Shown here in pieces: positions 61,244 through 64,000 of a stretch of DNA of 64,000 nucleotides (positions are counted from its first letter, which is position 1; the number at the start of each line of letters is the position of its first letter). Made by a program: the position numbers and the translations under genes. The DNA comes from Gordionus sp. m RMFG-2023 (taxonomy: Eukaryota; Nematomorpha; Gordioida; Chordodea; Parachordodidae), in the NCBI RefSeq assembly GCF_954871325.1, contig NC_088778.1, positions 32,190,730 through 32,254,729 of the forward strand, read 5' to 3'. The notes under the pieces are model-generated. The model saw only the letters and a list, made by a program, of their open reading frames with translations, searched no databases and was not told the origin of the DNA.

Positions 61244-62079
61244 TATTTATATTATGGGAATCGCTTATTAATCAAAATTTGTTATAATTAGCTAAGTTAT
61301 AAATAATTTTATTAGTTATTATAAGGGTTAGGTATTTTTAAAACATTTTTGCTGATATATATTTACATATCTTTTTAATTTTATGATTTCAATGCACTAT
61401 TGTTGTTCTTAAAACCCTTGATTTCAAATTTTTTAAAAAAACTGCCAAATCAAGATTTTGACTTGTGATATTACCTAAACTTTTAATCGATCACCAAAAG
61501 ATGGCAGTAAGGGTTTGACCTCTTTTAACGAAATTGTCAGATTTATGTAATTCTTAGGCGAAAACTACTTAAGCATAGCTGAGGGGAGGGGATTATTTGT
61601 TAAGTTAAGACCAAAACTGTAACCACGGATTGAGGGAGGGATGGGCAAAGGGGGGGAGATCAATATTCATATGTAAAGATGTTCTTTTAGACGAATCAGA
61701 CATTGATCTACATGTTTATATCTGCTTATGCCTGGGTTACATCTATATCACATACTATAACAGTTCTGCCTTCCAAAGGAAAAAATTAGTCTTTTATATA
61801 TAGCAGGAATTTGGAGCGTTGTACTCTATTATCATATTATTGAATGACTCTATAATAAGTGGAATAATTTAAAGTTAAAAATACGACATGTAGCACATTT
61901 AAAAAAAATAGAGAAATAAAAAGAAAAAGTTATTGTCTGCATAACATACTCTTATTATTGACAGTCGCTATTATCAAAGTAAACTATTTTGTGAAATTGT
62001 TTTTATCCCAAATTTACTGTTTATTCAAAATTCCTAGAGATAACTGTAACATTAATTCAGTCCACATGTCATAGATTTT
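61244..62079. other. AT-rich intergenic with a degenerate family 1 element
   Basis: 61395-61600 has family 1 character (TTGTTCTTAAAACCCTTGAT, AAGGGTTTGACCTC). A purine-rich patch lies at 61580-61670. No gene seen. Confidence 0.4.
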
Positions 62080-62310
62080 GAAAAAAGGATCCAGCAGGAG
62101 GCACACGTCCTCGTTTATTTAACCTTGGCATTCATTATCTCTTCCATTATCTTAAATCTAAATTATTTGGATATAAATATATAGTATCTTGATGATGGAA
62201 CAATCTGTGATGCTCTTCCTAAAATAATTGGTTTCAATTTCTTGAAGCAAGCGATTAGGCCACAGACGCTTTTAAAAATTAACAGTTTTTCAAATATATT
62301 ATAAATAAAT
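62080..62310 (-). mobile_element. Possible tRNA-derived SINE, degenerate copy
   Basis: Minus strand around 62275-62245 reads GTCTGTGGCCTAATCGCTTG, A-box-like, and the flanking TTTTTCAAATATATTATAAAT matches the flank of the better copy at 62600-62862. The B box is poorly kept. Confidence 0.4.
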
Positions 62311-62599
62311 TTGGCCTAAGAATTCTAGTATATATGTTATGGTAGCTTAAATAAATTAATGGTTGATATGCGACATTTGGACCGAATAAGCTATGTTGGA
62401 TGAATATTTTTTTAAAAGAATGCTATTGGCTATTACGTTGTGACACGGCTTTTATAAATATTATTATAAATAGATATTATAATATATAATTTTTAAAATT
62501 ATACATAAAGAGCCAAAATCGATCAATATAATAATTTTTAAACATTGGAAAGGCAAGTGCAAAATTTCTAAATAAGTTAGCAGGCAGGTGCACCAAAAC

Positions 62600-62862
62600 T
62601 TGCCCATTGAAGACCTCTAGTCAGGATGATATCGGAAACAGAAGATCATAGTGGGTTTTACTGCCAAAGCATGACAACATTTTTAGGCCCCAATAGAAAT
62701 TTAGTTAATGCCCATCCCAAAGGAGGGAACCACCAAGTTGGATTAAAAAAAATACCAAGTTGCATTAAGCAAAAAAATGATCTTTGCAGGGATTCCAACC
62801 CAAAGCCATCAGATTTGTAAGCGACGCTCATGCCGATTAGACCATAGACACTTTTCAAAATT
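62600..62862 (-). mobile_element. tRNA-derived SINE
   Basis: Read on the minus strand from 62852, GTGTCTATGGTCTAATCGGC gives an A-box-like block and GGGTTGGAATCCCTGCAAAG about 40 bp later a B-box-like block with its T-arm stem. The tRNA-like head is followed by a tail of roughly 180 bp. The open frames over it on both strands are accidental. Decayed but recognisable. Confidence 0.6.
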
Positions 62863-63662
62863 CACGATTTTTTAAATATATATTATAAATTGTGACACTG
62901 TGACTGTGACACTGTTAGTCTGACACGGCTTTTGTATATATTATAGATAGATAAAGAATCAACAAGAATTATATAGGAATAAGGATTCACTGATTCAATC
63001 AATCGATGAGAACTGGCGTTGTTATATATTTTGTCAGGTCCGACAATATTTTAAAAAACCAAATTAATAGGTCTTATCCCAAATTTTTTTTTTTACAGAA
63101 ATATCACTGGAAAACGAATAGAAAGTAGATAATATTTATTTTTTTTTCTACAGGAGTGCAAGAGCCCCAAAATCAAAGGAAAAATATAAACAAAAATTTT
63201 ATGTTTCCAATTATAAATATATTTATAAAATCTATTAGGGATAAAACAAAAATTATTTATAGTTGTTCATATATATATATATTATATATATAATTTCCAT
63301 AAAAAAAGAAGGAGGGGGGAGCCTTCCAATTTTAAACAAACAATTATTTCCGGTTTCGTTTCATTTTTTTTCTTTCGTTTTATAAAGATATTTTAAAAAT
63401 AAAATTATGAAAATGTTTTTTTATTTTAATATTAAATAAAATGCATAATAAGCCAGATCATCATCAAATTATCGCAATAAAGTTTAAAAAAATTTATTTT
63501 TTCAGGGCAAAGCAATGATTTTTATTTGCTGGGTATAATTATTTCCCCGCCCAAATATTTTTATCAATGATAAAATTTAAATTGAATAATCTGGATAATA
63601 CAATATTTTAGAAATTTTTTATAATGTTTAAAAGATATCTTACCCCAAAGGCTCAAAATATT
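62863..63662. other. AT-rich intergenic, nothing recognised
   Basis: Contains a short GTGACACTGTGACTGTGACACTG tandem-like stretch near 62892 (period about 8-12) and AT runs. No gene seen. Confidence 0.45.
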
Positions 63663-63883
63663 AGTATTGTTAAAAAGCCCGTTTTGAGCCGATTTTTAAA
63701 AACGGTTAACTCAATATTTCGTCCAGAATAATATTACGCAAGCCTCAAGATTTTGTTTGTAGAAGGAACAAAGGTTTGGACATCTATTAGGGAATCTCAA
63801 GACTTAGGCAATATTTTTCTGGGCTAAAATATTAAGGTTAGCCGTTTTTAAAAATCGACTCAAAACGAGCCGTTTAACAACAT
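63663..63883. mobile_element. Fold-back MITE, family 1
   Basis: Starts AGTATTGTTAAAAAGCCCGT, ends ACGAGCCGTTTAACAACAT, with inverted internal blocks (AACGGTTAACTCAATATT / AATATTAAGGTTAGCCGTT). The best partner is 1446-1654. Confidence 0.8.
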
Positions 63884-64000
63884 TTCACATAATCCCATCC
63901 CAAATACCGGATAATATTTTTATAAGCCATCTGACTAGGATATATTAATTTTTGAAAGCGCATGTGCTAGTTGGCTTAAAATGTTTTATTAGTTTAATTA
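63884..64000. other. AT-rich end of window
   Basis: No feature seen. Confidence 0.4.

Overview
This is a very AT-rich, gene-poor stretch of a nuclear animal genome. The host genes have short introns (roughly 55 to 110 bp) with GT..AG borders. The best-recognised gene fragment is the first exon of a pyrokinin/neuromedin-U-type neuropeptide receptor, which points to a bilaterian. I cannot assign the species. Most of the window is transposable-element debris: hAT transposase remnants and their short non-autonomous relatives, two or more families of fold-back elements, an RTE-clade LINE, tRNA-derived SINE copies, and a degraded Ty3/gypsy retroelement. There are also long (TTTC)n microsatellites.

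Layout. 1-5.6 kb: no gene, three terminal-inverted-repeat (TIR) elements. About 6.0-8.5 kb: a roughly 2.5 kb unit bounded by ~150 bp inverted repeats that encloses a degenerate piece of 18S rRNA. 9-18 kb: short hAT-like and fold-back elements, a dispersed 1.3 kb repeat, a retroelement remnant near 14 kb and a 280 bp (TTTC)n tract. 18.7-19.3 kb (minus): the receptor exon. 22-25.8 kb: a dispersed repeat and a dead hAT transposase.

25.5-49.8 kb is the core. Two arms of about 6.3 kb (25549-31880 and 43486-49773) are inverted copies of each other, separated by 11.6 kb. Each arm carries one five-exon gene for a small secreted von Willebrand A (vWA)-like protein, at 29.5-30.6 kb (plus) and 44.7-45.7 kb (minus). 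Two further paralogues lie as a direct repeat between the arms, at 33.0-36.3 kb (minus) and 38.4-39.3 kb (minus). Three of the four genes read cleanly through all five exons. The fourth has a frameshift in exon 2 and a 2.2 kb LINE in its second intron. In the readable copies the usual metal-site (MIDAS) residues of the vWA fold are absent, so this looks like a local family of secreted, metal-independent vWA-like proteins with a fast-changing Thr/Lys/Pro linker.

49.8-50.4 kb: the 3' end of an Ac-like hAT transposase. 52.4-55.7 kb (minus): a Ty3/gypsy fossil. 57.3-61.2 kb (plus): a signal-peptide exon and several well-bordered exons of one or more unrecognised secreted-protein genes, with a hAT fragment between the first exons. 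61.2-64 kb: SINE and fold-back copies.

The exon models were made by eye from open frames, splice borders and agreement between paralogues. No search or alignment program was run.
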